NCBI GenBank assembly: GCA_030762175.1 | Contig: CM060843.1 | Span: 30,655,001-30,719,000, forward strand | From: Metallyticus violacea | Lineage: Eukaryota; Arthropoda; Insecta; Mantodea; Metallyticidae | Length of the DNA stretch: 64,000 nt | Direction: 5' to 3' | Shown: piece after piece, positions 23,401-33,542 of the stretch | How the letters are laid out: the number at the start of each line of letters is the position of its first letter | Numbering within the stretch: the first letter of the stretch is position 1 | The notes under the pieces: generated by a model | What the model saw: only the letters and a program-made list of their open reading frames with translations | Told to the model about the DNA's origin: nothing | The model's database searches: none | Position numbers and translations under genes: made by a program

Positions 23401-23734
23401 CAATCAAATGTGCAGATTGGAAAAACAAAGAGAAATTTGGAGAAAAGAACACTTTAGGAATATTCGGTTTAAGTAGGTTGACAATAAACAGTAGCAGTTC
23501 ACTTTTGGACCAAAAACCATTAAATTAAACCAGAGGTTAATCTGCTGAAACAACTTCACAACCCAATGGAACTATCCACTTTGGAAAAAATTTTTGTCAT
23601 AAAAAATAAAGAAAACTTAATGAACTTGATTTTCCTCCTATGGATGGACTCAGCAAGATCCTACTAAACCAGCAGACACCGCCACAGGAGCATCCAGGTA
23701 TCCAGCCACCATTTCGAGTAACAGTAATTGGTCA

Positions 23735-23776
23735 ACTACTGAAGATGGGAATGAGTGCTCCTGAAACTGTCTTAAT
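23735..23776 (+). ncRNA. Hammerhead-like core in PLE-D tail
   Basis: CTGAAGA (23,739-23,745) fits CTGANGA. One extra T follows, then stem II GGGA/TCCT (23,747-23,750 with 23,759-23,762, including one G-T pair), then GAAA and C-T-GTC (23,763-23,771). The stem III loop is one nucleotide shorter than in PLE-G. The order and spacing match the other PLE ribozymes, but activity is doubtful. Confidence 0.5.
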
Positions 23777-24079
23777 TTTATGTAAATAAGTGGAGTGTAA
23801 ACAAGTTGAATATCTAATTGCGGAGAACTGTCTTGAATTTATATTAAGCTTGTTTGCATGGCACCAAACATTTATAGCAAGAGTAGTTTTTTCTGATTTA
23901 GTTCTAACAGTAGTTAGGCTAAATTTATTGAAAATATATTTGAACAGAATGCATGATATACTACACTCAAAAGTACATACTTTATCAATTCATTATAAAA
24001 TAACAGTAATCTTACTTATCTTCTTTAGATATTTTCTTTCTAGGGCTGCTTGCTCTCATTCTGATCCCAAAACACACAA

Positions 24080-24830
24080 CTCCAGGTGATTAGTGTATTA
24101 TGACCATCATGTTTATTAGCTATATTATTCTATTCTTGTTTATACTTATCTGTTTTATTGTACTTCTAAGGTTATGTTTCCCTCTATCTCCCTCTGAATC
24201 ATTCTTATCCATTTCTCTCTAACTTTGCCCACATATTTCCCTTTCATATTTATATTCTTCTCTCCTTTCACAGTTAAAATCTTTCTAATTAATATTTACC
24301 TATCTAAATTCTTCCATTTTGTTTACCATGCCTGTTCCCTCCATAATTTTGTTTGCTTGCAGTATAATAAACAATGAAAACCTGTTTCAGCTTTTCAACA
24401 CATTGGACATTTTTCTAAATCTTTATTATATCTTAATCATTTTAAATTCATAACTCCAATTCTAGTGTAGCCCATGCAAATCCTTCCAGATCTGCTTTAT
24501 CAGATTGTTCTATATATTTTTCCCTCCCCATACTATTTTTATTCCCTAAAATGTCTCAATGAACTCATCTCTCTTATTACTATCTATTTCTTGTCTTTCA
24601 ATATATTCCAATCTTAGGTTTATTTCTTCCCAAATCCTATGTTTTAATATTTCCCATATCTACCTGTTGCAAAATTTCCTGTATTTTGAAATACTATGAT
24701 CCTTTTTACTTATATTTCTCCTGCATACTGAAACATTCTTTAACAATATCACTCTATTCCAATGTGGTAATTCTGAATTTGTATTTCATAATTTGTATGA
24801 GATACATCAAAAGAAATCTTATCAATCTTT
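24080..24830 (-). pseudogene. Possible decayed non-LTR RT C-terminus
   Basis: Minus-strand reading near 24,425-24,360 gives KCPMC, one stop, then KAETGFHCLLYC. This is a C-x2-C...ET-x2-H-x5-C arrangement typical of the cysteine-rich end of LINE proteins. Flanking residues are compatible with the region between RT and the zinc motif, but stops are frequent and no RT motif is legible. It is offered only as the best explanation for an otherwise blank stretch. Confidence 0.35.
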
Positions 24831-25989
24831 ATAATACAATACAAAGATAAAATCACATACATGTACAGTGACTTGTTTTGTAATATTGTTTATTTGTAAA
24901 TTTAAAAAGGGAAGCTTTACAAATTACAATACTGTTCCACCCCTTTCCTTACAGATCATAAAGCAAGTGGGGTTTTAAGGATATAGGAACACTGCTGAAA
25001 GTCATTCTGCATTATATTTAAGAAGAGGGAATATGAACTGTAACCAATATATATTTCTGGAAATTAAAGAGTTTCTTCCTTTTCTTTCACTTTAAATGGA
25101 AGTCTGCTACTTCATAACATAATTGTAGTTCATTTCCTCGGCCCATCTTATCGTGTGATATACAAGGCAAACAGGCACGAATGTTACACTATCCCTGATA
25201 AGCAGCACAGTGAGACTGAGTGCAGCTTGCTTTCATGCATAAAGGATTAAAGTCAGTGGAGACAGCTATGCATATCAGTCATTCATCAGTCATCAGTCAT
25301 TTTTCTTACAGGAGAATATATATCCAAACTTCAAAAATTATCTTCAAAGTTATAAAGGAAAATCAGCAGACAAGAACAAAATAATTTTCTGATATAAACT
25401 GAAAAACCAGTATAATTGCAACAGACCATCTATAGTTCTAGGCTGACATCCAAAAGAGACCAAAAAGATAAGAATTTGTTAACCTGCTACTTCAGAATCT
25501 CCCTCTGCTATTGTCAGTGATTGTATAGTCAAATTTTACTAATGCAGACACTTTTTTCTTATACCTACCTAGGTATATCAACTATTATTGTTCCTACCAG
25601 TCTTGTATTAACTGATCATAAAAATGGGAGATGAAATGTTTCTAAATACCATAACCTATAATACTTCAAATTCATACTAGTGGTATTATGTTGAATAAAG
25701 TTCTTATTTTGAAATATACAATGGTTATACATCTTTCTTTAGAATTTAAAAGAATACAAAATGTTTTGTTCTTCATCTGTTTATTCATTGTTCAATATAA
25801 TTTCTTTCTTAAGTACTTCAGTTATAATGCAATTTCCATAACCTTGTTATAATGAGAACTCCTAGTCCATTTACATCTTTTCTTATTTACCGTGCTTACA
25901 ACATTCATATTTCTTTACCTTGTGCCTATATGTCAGTCTTTATCAACTTACCTCATATAATTCATTGCAGAGCATAAATATGCATAGAC
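24831..25989. other. AT-rich, no gene seen
   Basis: No frame, repeat or structural motif stands out, apart from a short CATCAGTCAT reiteration near 25,275-25,300. Confidence 0.55.
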
Positions 25990-26034
25990 GCATTTTTTAA
26001 TTGTAACATACACACCATTAAAATTCAGTAAAAT

Positions 26035-26076
26035 GGAAGGCTAGTTTTGGGAGCCATAGCTCCTATCATCAGTTCC
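26035..26076 (-). ncRNA. Decayed hammerhead in the PLE-G inverted arm
   Basis: CTGATGA and stem II (GGAGC/GCTCC, loop TATG) are retained. The GAAA box has lost its G (AAAA), and the cleavage triplet GTC is GCC. Both changes should prevent cleavage. Confidence 0.7.
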
Positions 26077-26235
26077 TGGTCGACTGCCAGTCTCGTTGTT
26101 TGTTGATTCATCATTGTAGGTTGATTCATCTCTGGTGGAGGTTTAATAAGTTTAAGTTAATAAGTTAATAAGTTCATTAAACCTCCACCAGAGATGAATC
26201 GGCCTACCACAAACAACGAGACCGGCAGTCGACCA

Positions 26236-26277
26236 GGAACTGATGATAGGAGCGATGGCTCCCGAAACTAGTCTTCC
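26236..26277 (+). ncRNA. Hammerhead ribozyme candidate 1, PLE-G
   Basis: Stem I GGAA/TTCC (26,236-26,239 with 26,274-26,277); CTGATGA at 26,240-26,246; TA; stem II GGAGC/GCTCC (26,249-26,253 with 26,258-26,262) closed by GATG; GAAA at 26,264-26,267; minimal stem III C-TA-G (26,268-26,271) followed by TC. Predicted cleavage follows C26,273. All core positions are present except that stem II is offset from A9 by an unpaired U and an A-C apposition, so efficiency is uncertain. Very short stem III ribozymes are known to act as dimers, and the second copy 105 nt downstream would allow this. Confidence 0.75.
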
Positions 26278-26340
26278 ATTATTAAACCTCCACCAGAGAT
26301 GAATCGACCTACCACAAACAACGAAACCGGCAGTCAACCA

Positions 26341-26382
26341 GGAACTGATGATAGGAGCTATGGCTCCCGAAACTAGTCTTCC
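26341..26382 (+). ncRNA. Hammerhead ribozyme candidate 2, PLE-G
   Basis: Same design as candidate 1: stem I GGAA/TTCC, CTGATGA at 26,345-26,351, stem II GGAGC/GCTCC with loop TATG, GAAA at 26,369-26,372, C-TA-G then TC. Predicted cleavage follows C26,378, so cleavage at both sites would release a 105-nt RNA. It differs from candidate 1 mainly in the stem II loop (G to T). Confidence 0.75.
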
Positions 26383-26501
26383 ATTTTATTGAATTTTAGT
26401 GGTGTGTATGTTACATTTTCAACTCAATTTTTTAAAAAAATGTTAATATTTGACACCAATGTTACAAAAGTTCACTATATTTTATACAATTATGCATAGA
26501 C

Positions 26502-29482
26502 AGTTTAACAATATCAAGATAACACATTCCAAATTGTCCAGAACAACTCATTTGACCTATGAACATCTTTTACACAGAACTGTTATTTTATTTCTTACAA
26601 AAGTTAAAAATGGGATAAAGTATAGTTTGTCATACAATATGCAATGTAATAGTGGTTATCAATATAAACAATGTAATACCACTCCATTGTCAACAGCTTC
26701 GTAAGTACATTTAATTGAGTGGTTATCAACTTCAAAGATATAAATAACATTACACACTTAAAAAAACATTCTATATTTAATGCATAAATCAAGTAATTCA
26801 TTATCCTGGCACGTGATATGCTTCTGTTTGGTTCACTGTTCTTAGTTTTCCTGTCATTTTGGAACATAATCAATTATTCTATTTATTGTTATTAAATTTA
26901 TGCATTATCTGCCCATATCTTCTCCTAAACATTTAAAACAGTGTGTTCTTATATGGACTATATTTGTAAATTCTTTATTATGTAATTATTCAAATTAATT
27001 TTAAAACTATAATCCTTAGATTATGCATGTTTAAGAAATCTGTTTAACCTTCAACACCAAAAGCTGAAAGTAGTTGACTCACTTCTGCAATTAGCCTGTA
27101 TTCTATGCCAAACACAATTATTTTATCTAATATTTAAAAGTATTGGCATATTTCATTTTCACCATTTTTAAAACACAGAAGCAACAATAACTGGACTTAT
27201 AAGCGAAAATATGCAAGTTGGAATTAGTGTTTATTTCTCAAATGATGACATCTGATTTTCAAATTCAATTTCATTAAGACATTCTGGGAGGCAGTTGGAC
27301 ATCAATCCCTTTATTGACAGTATTTAAAGATGAATACTTTCAATATTATTGCTTTAATCATTTACCGCAAATTTGGCACATACTTGTTGAGATAGCTGAC
27401 ACCCAGCCTATGGACCTAAAAATGAAAATTCCAAAATTGACATTGCACAGTTAATAAGCTGAAAATAAGACCTACCATAAGCAGTCACTTTGACAGCCTT
27501 ACCTGCAATGAATTGGTTGTGCACAAAAAGTGCAATAAACGTGCAATGACTTGACATATATACCTGGTATATTACTCCACATAGATCTACTGCAGCTCTT
27601 GATTTAGGGTGCATAATAAATCAAGAAAATATCTGCTAGTTCAGCTCATGTGTATCTTCCATTACTCTGTTCTAAATGCACATCTGCCTTCCTGATAGCA
27701 TGACATGTTTAAGAGGATATGTAACATTGGTGATTTTGAAAAATATCATAAAATGTTTGAAAAATGTAATCTTTGTATCTTGCTCATGATTTAATTTTTT
27801 AAATTTGTCACATTAATTTCAAACCAATGGTTATTTAACAAAGAATTTTGTTTTGATCTCTTCTATTATCCAGGGATAATTGAATTATTAAAAATTTGTT
27901 ATCTGTTTTAGCATTTAGTTAGGCTTTAGTATTATGGTTAAAATTAGACAGAACACTTAATGAAAAAATGGGGGGAGATGATTTGATTTACAATCTGAAT
28001 GAAATACTATCAGTTATTCACTTATTCAAGATGTTTTCATGAGGAAGAGCAAAAATATGGGGGAAGAGAAACTGGTAGAGGAAAAGAGAGAGAATAGAAG
28101 TCTTTTAAAACGGTATGCAAAAATATTACTAAGCCAAGGTTAAAATTATATTTTATTATAGATTTTAAAATTATTTTTATTATAGAACTGATACAATAAT
28201 ATAAATTATCGGTCATATATGAGGTGTTAGTGTTTGAAGTATAAAAGAAAGTCTAGGTAAAGAGGCAATAAATGAGTATGTAGTTGTTGTCTAAAACATT
28301 TTTTCCCTCCTTTGTTGTTGTAGACTCCATATCTTCAAGATCCCCATTTTGTGTTTTAACTGTCATTTCCTACATATTTTTGAGGGCTCATCCAGGCTAG
28401 GTGAAGATTAACACATTATATAGGAGACAAGGAAATACATTTGTTGATGATAAAAATTAAATAATGAAAGAAGTGCAAACAGGATAGCAGAGGAAACACA
28501 AATGATGTGGATAATGCAGAATAAGATGAATCCTGTGATGAGACAATAGCATGATTTAAGGAAACTGCTTTAGTATTTAGCATGTTTTTATAGTGTGAAA
28601 CTAGTGCAATAAATCTGGGTACCTTGTAAGAAAGATAGGATCTGCCACACATTGATCTTCAAGGTGTTTCAGGAAAAATAGGCAAACTTCAGGTGATACT
28701 TAGTGTGTCTTTATAAGTACCATTCTGTTACTTAATGTGTATTGAAGTATTAATCTTCTGAGGCACTGTGTGTTAGTGGAAACTCTGCCATACCAGACAG
28801 CCGAGGAGCAATGTCCTGAGGTGCATATATTTTAGCACAAGGATGTTCAGATATATTCATGGTATGTTATTCATGTATCTGCACTAAGTATGGAGTGTTA
28901 CTTTGCTCTTGGCTCTGATTCCTCAAATAACTGTCAAATTAATGGATATAATTTGGTAATATATGACAGGGCATACCCTGGTGTGTGAGAAGCATCATAA
29001 CTTTGTAGCAAGTGTTGAAAGTAGTTGTCATTAGCTTCACAGTATGACTGCACATACCTTTCTATGAAGGTATTGGGCTATAATTTCTTGCTGAATGTTT
29101 TCTTACAGTTTCACAGGAGTTTGTGGTTAGTTGTGACATATTTTCCCTTTCAACAGGCTTCATAAGAAGAAATCTGATAAGATCAGGCAACTTTAATGAT
29201 AAAGTCCTTTAGAAATGAAATGATTTCAATAGAAGGAAAAATTTTCAGTTATGTTGACATAGGAGGTATTACAGATGTGGAGTTCCTAGTCATTCAACTA
29301 ATTTTCTTACTCACAAAGAGTTCAAGCAGACTGTGGTATCTGCCTTGTATGGAAGATGGAGCCAATAATGTGGTATCATGGCATAGTACACTAAACTTTT
29401 AATTTTTTCATCATGAACAGGTGCTCATGTACAGCATGAGTATTCTCAGTATTTGTTGATAATGTAAACTAAAGACAACAAG
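26502..29482. other. AT-rich, no gene seen
   Basis: About 3 kb with only short AT-biased open frames on both strands. A TTTTATTATAG word is repeated near 28,150-28,185. Nothing else is supported. Confidence 0.55.
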
Positions 29483-30655
29483 GTGGCAACCAGTGCACAG
29501 ATTCTGTGTGATAGCTTGGATAAATACAGTAATTTTTCCATGAATATCTTCAAACCCTTAAAAATGCATAAAAGTAGAATAGTATGCAAGTTCTGTAAAA
29601 GTAATTTTAATTTTCGCTGTGACCAGATTGATTCAACATTACAAAATTCCATCTTAAATGAGTGGAACTGTGTCAGTTGCTGAGATGACGCTATACAAAC
29701 AAACACTTTTTTTGGTAACTGTACTCTTCTAAATATAACTGCATTATTTAAGGAATACAAGTTGCTTCATACAATTATTGAAGTTCTAAGACAGTAACTA
29801 CTCCATTTGGAAGAAATATTTAAGATAAATTAGTACTATCCTTGTCCATGTAAAACTTCAACTACATGCACTGCAAGTGAGGGGACTATGTCAAAACATA
29901 CAATTAGTGCACTGAGCTAATTATCTACTATAGTAAGTACACCAAATAAATATGAGGCTCTGCAATATCTGCAAGAAGAACATGGAGAAAATAAGGTATA
30001 AAATATTTGCACTTTCAAAACAAGAAAATAATGACTCAGCAGGGAAAAAAACCCAGTGTAGAAGATAACCCCTAGTAAAAATATGAAACAGCTGACAAAT
30101 TTTGCTCAGAGGCCACTTCTTTCAGTCTTGAGGTTCTTTTTGGTGCCATAAATCTATGACATGGGACCCACAGCTACTTCCCTTACAAAGGAAGCCATTC
30201 TAAGGATTTTTACGCCTAAAAAAAATCCATCTACCCTGGCTGGAATTGAACCGTTTTGAGTTTACGAGGAAGCACCACCAGGACTGACTAATCATAACAA
30301 AACATGGATTGAGAGATAATGAAACTTCTTATATAACTTCATTTCCAAAACACATAAAAAGCAAAATTTTGTAGGAAAACAAAAGCATTGGAGAGATGTA
30401 GATATGTTTACTAATTATGCTTTATTAGTAAATGTGAGTGAAATTGATACAAAAAGGTTATATATTGAAAACAATATTGAATTACCTGGGATAAAAGTAC
30501 ATGTAAAAAAAAGATAGTAGTAGATATAAGAATATATACACCCCCAAAAGGAGATTTAAACATATTTTTAGAAAACTTGAGATCATTACTAGAACATATC
30601 ATAAGCAGTATAATTAATTTTAAAGCTAAGAGTATCTTATGACATGTAAGTAAAG
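29483..30655 (+). pseudogene. Non-LTR fragment: PHD-like finger and endonuclease
   Basis: The 5' part (29,483-29,683) encodes a shrunken PHD-type finger: VCKFCKSNFNFRCD with a later WNCVSC closing pair, separated by about 20 residues. Such fingers precede the endonuclease in several LINE groups. Downstream (30,300-30,655) is a decayed apurinic-type endonuclease: MFTNYALLVNVSEID, then YTPPKGDLNIFLENLRSLLE, corresponding to the (I)YRPP...FL..L block before GDFN. Frame changes and stops occur. A truncated SINE-A lies between the two parts. RT is missing because a PLE sequence follows directly. Confidence 0.6.
30083..30286 (-). mobile_element. Truncated SINE-A copy
   Basis: Minus strand, about 204 bp. 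The head (GTCCTGGTGGTG) and mid body are present, with a deletion in the A-box region. The terminal hairpin and tail are missing on the left, so the copy is 3'-truncated. It interrupts the LINE fragment between its finger and endonuclease parts. Confidence 0.8.
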
Positions 30656-31316
30656 ACCTAGTTGATCAAGGAAGACAACATCCCTATCAGGAATTAAATA
30701 ACATTTCAAGATTACTGTTACACTTATTAAAATATTGTAGACTCCACCAAGGCAATCTTGAGTGGATGGACCTGGCAGCAGTAACAATATTCCGTAAAGG
30801 CTTAAATTTTGCAGTTGCACCTAAAACAGTACTATAAAGGGCATTGTGGCATGGAACAGGCAATGAACTGTCTCCCAAGGGAAGCAGCAGAAAAAATCAG
30901 GAGAGAAACATGCAATGCACTCAAAACAACCCATTCACTGACATCAAATCTCACAAAGAGAGAGTATAAAGCACTGTGGAACATCTGACATAATAGTAAT
31001 CAAGTCATCCTTCCAGCAGACAAAGGTAATGCAACATTTATCATGGATACGGGGAACTATGATGATAAAATAATGGAAATTTTGAGGGAACATTTCTAAG
31101 GATCCTACACAGCAAATAGCTAGGAAGACAAAGAAGCTGATAAAAATGGCAGGATTGCCAGCAGAGACTACTAAAGATTTAGAATCAGGGAAATATGCAG
31201 GTGAGTTTTTGATTGTATAAAATATAGTGAACTTTTGAAACAGTGGTGTCAAATATTAACATTTTAAAAAATTCAGTCGAAATTGTAACATACACACCAC
31301 TAAAATTAAATAAAAT

Positions 31317-31358
31317 GGAAGACTAGTTTCAGGAGCCATTGCTCCTATCATCAGTTCC
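31317..31358 (-). ncRNA. Hammerhead ribozyme candidate in PLE-F inverted arm
   Basis: Complete core on the minus strand: stem I GGAA/TTCC, CTGATGA (complement of 31,348-31,354), an extra T, a 6-bp stem II AGGAGC/GCTCCT closed by AATG, GAAA, and C-TA-G-TC. Stem II is longer than in PLE-G because the A-C apposition is an A-U pair here. This is the best-formed ribozyme in the window by pairing. Confidence 0.75.
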
Positions 31359-31789
31359 TGGTCGACTGCCGGTCTCGTTGTTTGTGGTAGGTCGATTCAT
31401 CTCTGATGGAGGTTTAATGAACTTTTGTATTAGTACATCACTTGGCGGGATTTCGAAATTAAAAACTTTCTCTTTATTCTTCCAAATATAGATGTTTTCC
31501 CAGACTGTAAGTTCAGTTTTTCCTTTAATATTTTTAAGTAATTTGGGGTTTTTATTAATATTATGTTGTTCTTTCCAAAAGTGCCAAGCTACCGCCGATT
31601 TTTCTTCTTGTTTTTGGTTTATATTCCTAATGTGTTCTTTAGCTCTTGTTTTTATGTTTCTTTTGGTCTTTCCAACATAAATTTTTTCAAAATCATTACA
31701 GTTTTCCTGATATATTCCTGATTTATCTTTTTATATTAATTATATTAATTCTTATCTAGAATTACCACTTATCTAGAATTTTTAGTGTC

Positions 31790-32616
31790 TAAAAAACAAA
31801 CCTGTTATCTACACAAGAGCAGACAAAGGAAATACTGTGGTAATTCTAGATAAGAATGATTATATAGACAGAATGGAACAATTATTAAAAAACAATGAAT
31901 ATTCAATAGTAACAAAAAATCCACTAAATCAATGCAAAAGCACATTTAATAAAACAATTACTGATTGCAAATTAATAGATAAAACGGAACATTATAAAAT
32001 TAAAGCAGATAACCCTACAATACCTACAATCTGCGGTCTCCCAAAAGTTCACAAGCCAGGGAAAACAATGAGACCTATCATAAATAACATAGACGCTCCA
32101 ACTTATAAACTAGCAAAATGGTTGACTTACAAATTTTCTACTTTTCCAAGATTTGAATCTCTTAGTATAAAAAACTCATTAGATCTTATTCAAAAAATTA
32201 AAGACATAAAAATAGAAAAAACAGATACCTTAGTTTCGTTTGATGTTACAGCACTTTTTTCAAGTATTCCTACACTCAATTTATACTCTCTGATAAAAAC
32301 ATGGTTACAAAAGATAGGAATAACCACAAAGGATATTCAAGAATACATTACATTAATTAACTTGTGTCTAGAACAAAATTACTTTACATTCAATAACAAA
32401 TATTACAAACAAAATTTTGGTCTGACAATGGGTAGCCCACTATCACCAATATTGGCAGACATTTTCATGAGTGCTTTAGAAATTAGAATAGTAAATAGTT
32501 TCCCTTGGATATTTAAGACTTGGTATCGCTATGTGGATGATATTTTTGCAATAGTACCAGAAAGACTCTTGGATGATGCACTAAAGTTACCTAACTTAAC
32601 AGGAAAAAACAGTTAA
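31790..32616 (+). pseudogene. PLE-F reverse transcriptase (5'-truncated)
   Basis: About 275 codons remain of an RT that normally follows a long N-terminal region. Visible in order: NKPVIYTRADKGNTVVILDK (DKGN box), CGLPKVHKPG (LPKVHK), MRPIINNIDAP, LVSFDVTALFSSIP (catalytic FDV), NFGLTMGSPLSPILADIF, and RYVDDIFAIV with intact YVDD. Catalytic Asp residues are all present. The frame breaks at about 32,608 (KLPNLTGKNS then stop), and the sequence continues in other frames (LPFLDIKIIN, then YRKPTHTDNYIK). PLE RTs copy RNA at nicked or telomere-like DNA ends in the nucleus. The N-terminus was replaced by the inverted arm, so the copy is not functional. Confidence 0.9.
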
Positions 32617-32675
32617 ATTCACTATGGAGAGAGAATGCAATAAACAGTTACCTTTCTTGGATATTAAGATAATTA

Positions 32676-33536
32676 ATAAAAAAAGAAAATCACCTAAACT
32701 TTGGCATATACAGAAAACCTACACACACGGATAATTACATTAAATATAACAGTTTTAATCCAGTTTCCCACAAATATGCAGTTTTAAATAGTCTTGCATA
32801 CAGACTGGTTAATGTTTCAATGGACAAAGAGGAATATGAACTGGAAATGAATAATATAATGGATATAGTTATAGAAAATGGCTTCAAACAAGAAGTTGTG
32901 CACAAGAAAATAGACAGAGCAAAGAATAAAAAGAAAATTAGAGACACCACTACACTTACTCCCATCAAAGAGAAAAACAGAACATACAAAAAATTCACAT
33001 ACCACCCATCAGCCTTTCATAAATTTCAAAAGATTTTTAAAAGATACAACATTGTTTTGGCTCCAAAAAATAATTATTCCATTAAAAATATCCTTAACTC
33101 AAGACAAAAAGAAGATAACCTACAAGAAGAAGATAAATCAGGAATATATCAGATGAACTGTAATGATTGTGAAAAAATTTATGTTGGAAAGACCAAAAGA
33201 AACATAAAAACAAGAGCTAAAGAACACATTAGAAATATAAACCAAAAACAAGAAGAAAAATCGGCGGTAGCTTGGCACTTTTGGAAAGAACATCATAACA
33301 TTAATAAAAACCCCAAACTACTTAAAAATATTAAAGGAAAAACTGAACTTACAGTCTGGGAAAACATCTATATTTGGAAGAATAAAGAGAAAGTTTTTAA
33401 TTTCGAAATCCCGCCAAGTGGTGTACTAATACAAAAGTTCATTAAACCTCCATCAGAGATGAATCGACCTACCACAAACAACGAGACCGGCAGTCGACCA
33501 GGAACTGATGATAGGAGCGATGGCTCCCGAAAGTAG
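32676..33536 (+). pseudogene. PLE-F GIY-YIG endonuclease domain
   Basis: Continues the PLE-F polyprotein after two frame changes; an uninterrupted 238-residue frame runs from 32,820. The connector contains YHPSAFHKFQKIFKRYNIVL and NILNSRQK. The endonuclease follows: SGIYQMNCNDCEKIYVGKTK carries both halves of GIY-YIG plus the C-x2-C pair characteristic of PLEs. Next are TRAKEHIRNI (catalytic Arg and the H helix), SAVAWHFWKEHHN and ELTVWENIYIWK (C-terminal Glu). The protein ends in a Pro/Thr/Gly-rich tail that overlaps the hammerhead DNA, so the ribozyme lies inside the 3' end of the reading frame. The domain itself appears intact. Confidence 0.9.
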
Positions 33537-33542
33537 TCTTCC
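33501..33542 (+). ncRNA. Hammerhead with one stem III mutation, PLE-F tail
   Basis: Stem I GGAA/TTCC, CTGATGA (33,505-33,511), GGAGC/GCTCC with loop GATG, and GAAA are intact. The stem III nucleotide C is G (GAAAG instead of GAAAC), leaving G opposite G. Because stem III is only this pair plus A-U, the change probably impairs folding. Confidence 0.7.

Larger units (their letters stand above)
21725..23800 (+). pseudogene. PLE-D: decayed Penelope-like element
   Basis: The most extensive old PLE. It begins with the N-terminal RT region: PVICTKVDKGNEITILDQKE contains the PLE hallmark DKGN. It continues through MRPIRPIINNINSPAYQLAK, then QQVSGLVMGNPLSPFLADLF, then SYVHDIFAII, where catalytic YVDD is YVHD. 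The connector at 22,600-23,080 and a GIY-YIG fragment after 23,400 (QIGKTKRNLEKR) follow, split by a SINE-A. Numerous stops and frameshifts make it dead. The tail contains a hammerhead-like core at 23,739-23,771 and ends in AAATAAGTGGAGTG, a terminal word shared with PLE-A and PLE-B. Confidence 0.85.
25990..26490 (+). mobile_element. PLE-G: 501-bp non-coding PLE derivative with tandem hammerheads
   Basis: A compact insertion bounded by a perfect 11-bp duplication TATGCATAGAC (25,979-25,989 and 26,491-26,501). It has three blocks: an inverted arm (25,991-26,147), a first direct unit (about 26,170-26,278) and a second direct unit with the full tail (26,279-26,490). The two direct units place predicted cleavage sites 105 nt apart. 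Sequence is that of the PLE-F 3' terminal region, including the CCTCCACCAGAGATGAATC word and the hammerhead. It has no RT or endonuclease. The 3' end, GTTCACTATATTTTATACA, matches the complement of the left end of PLE-F, so both ends belong to the same family. I infer a non-autonomous PLE mobilised by PLE-F-type proteins; a simple extreme 5' truncation of a tandem PLE is the alternative. Confidence 0.85.

Noticed and set aside
26152..26337. Minus-strand frame with a repeated VVCGR-IHLWWRFN unit
   Set aside because: The repetition reflects the two direct ribozyme units of PLE-G read in antisense, not a protein repeat.
25990..26490. CRISPR-like or satellite interpretation of the repeated units
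   Set aside because: There are only two direct units and one inverted unit, no spacers of regular length, and the sequence is explained by PLE ends with a target duplication.
31492..31680. Hydrophobic plus-strand frame resembling a membrane protein
   Set aside because: It is the complement of the Lys/Asn-rich PLE-F endonuclease in the inverted arm; hydrophobicity is an antisense artefact.
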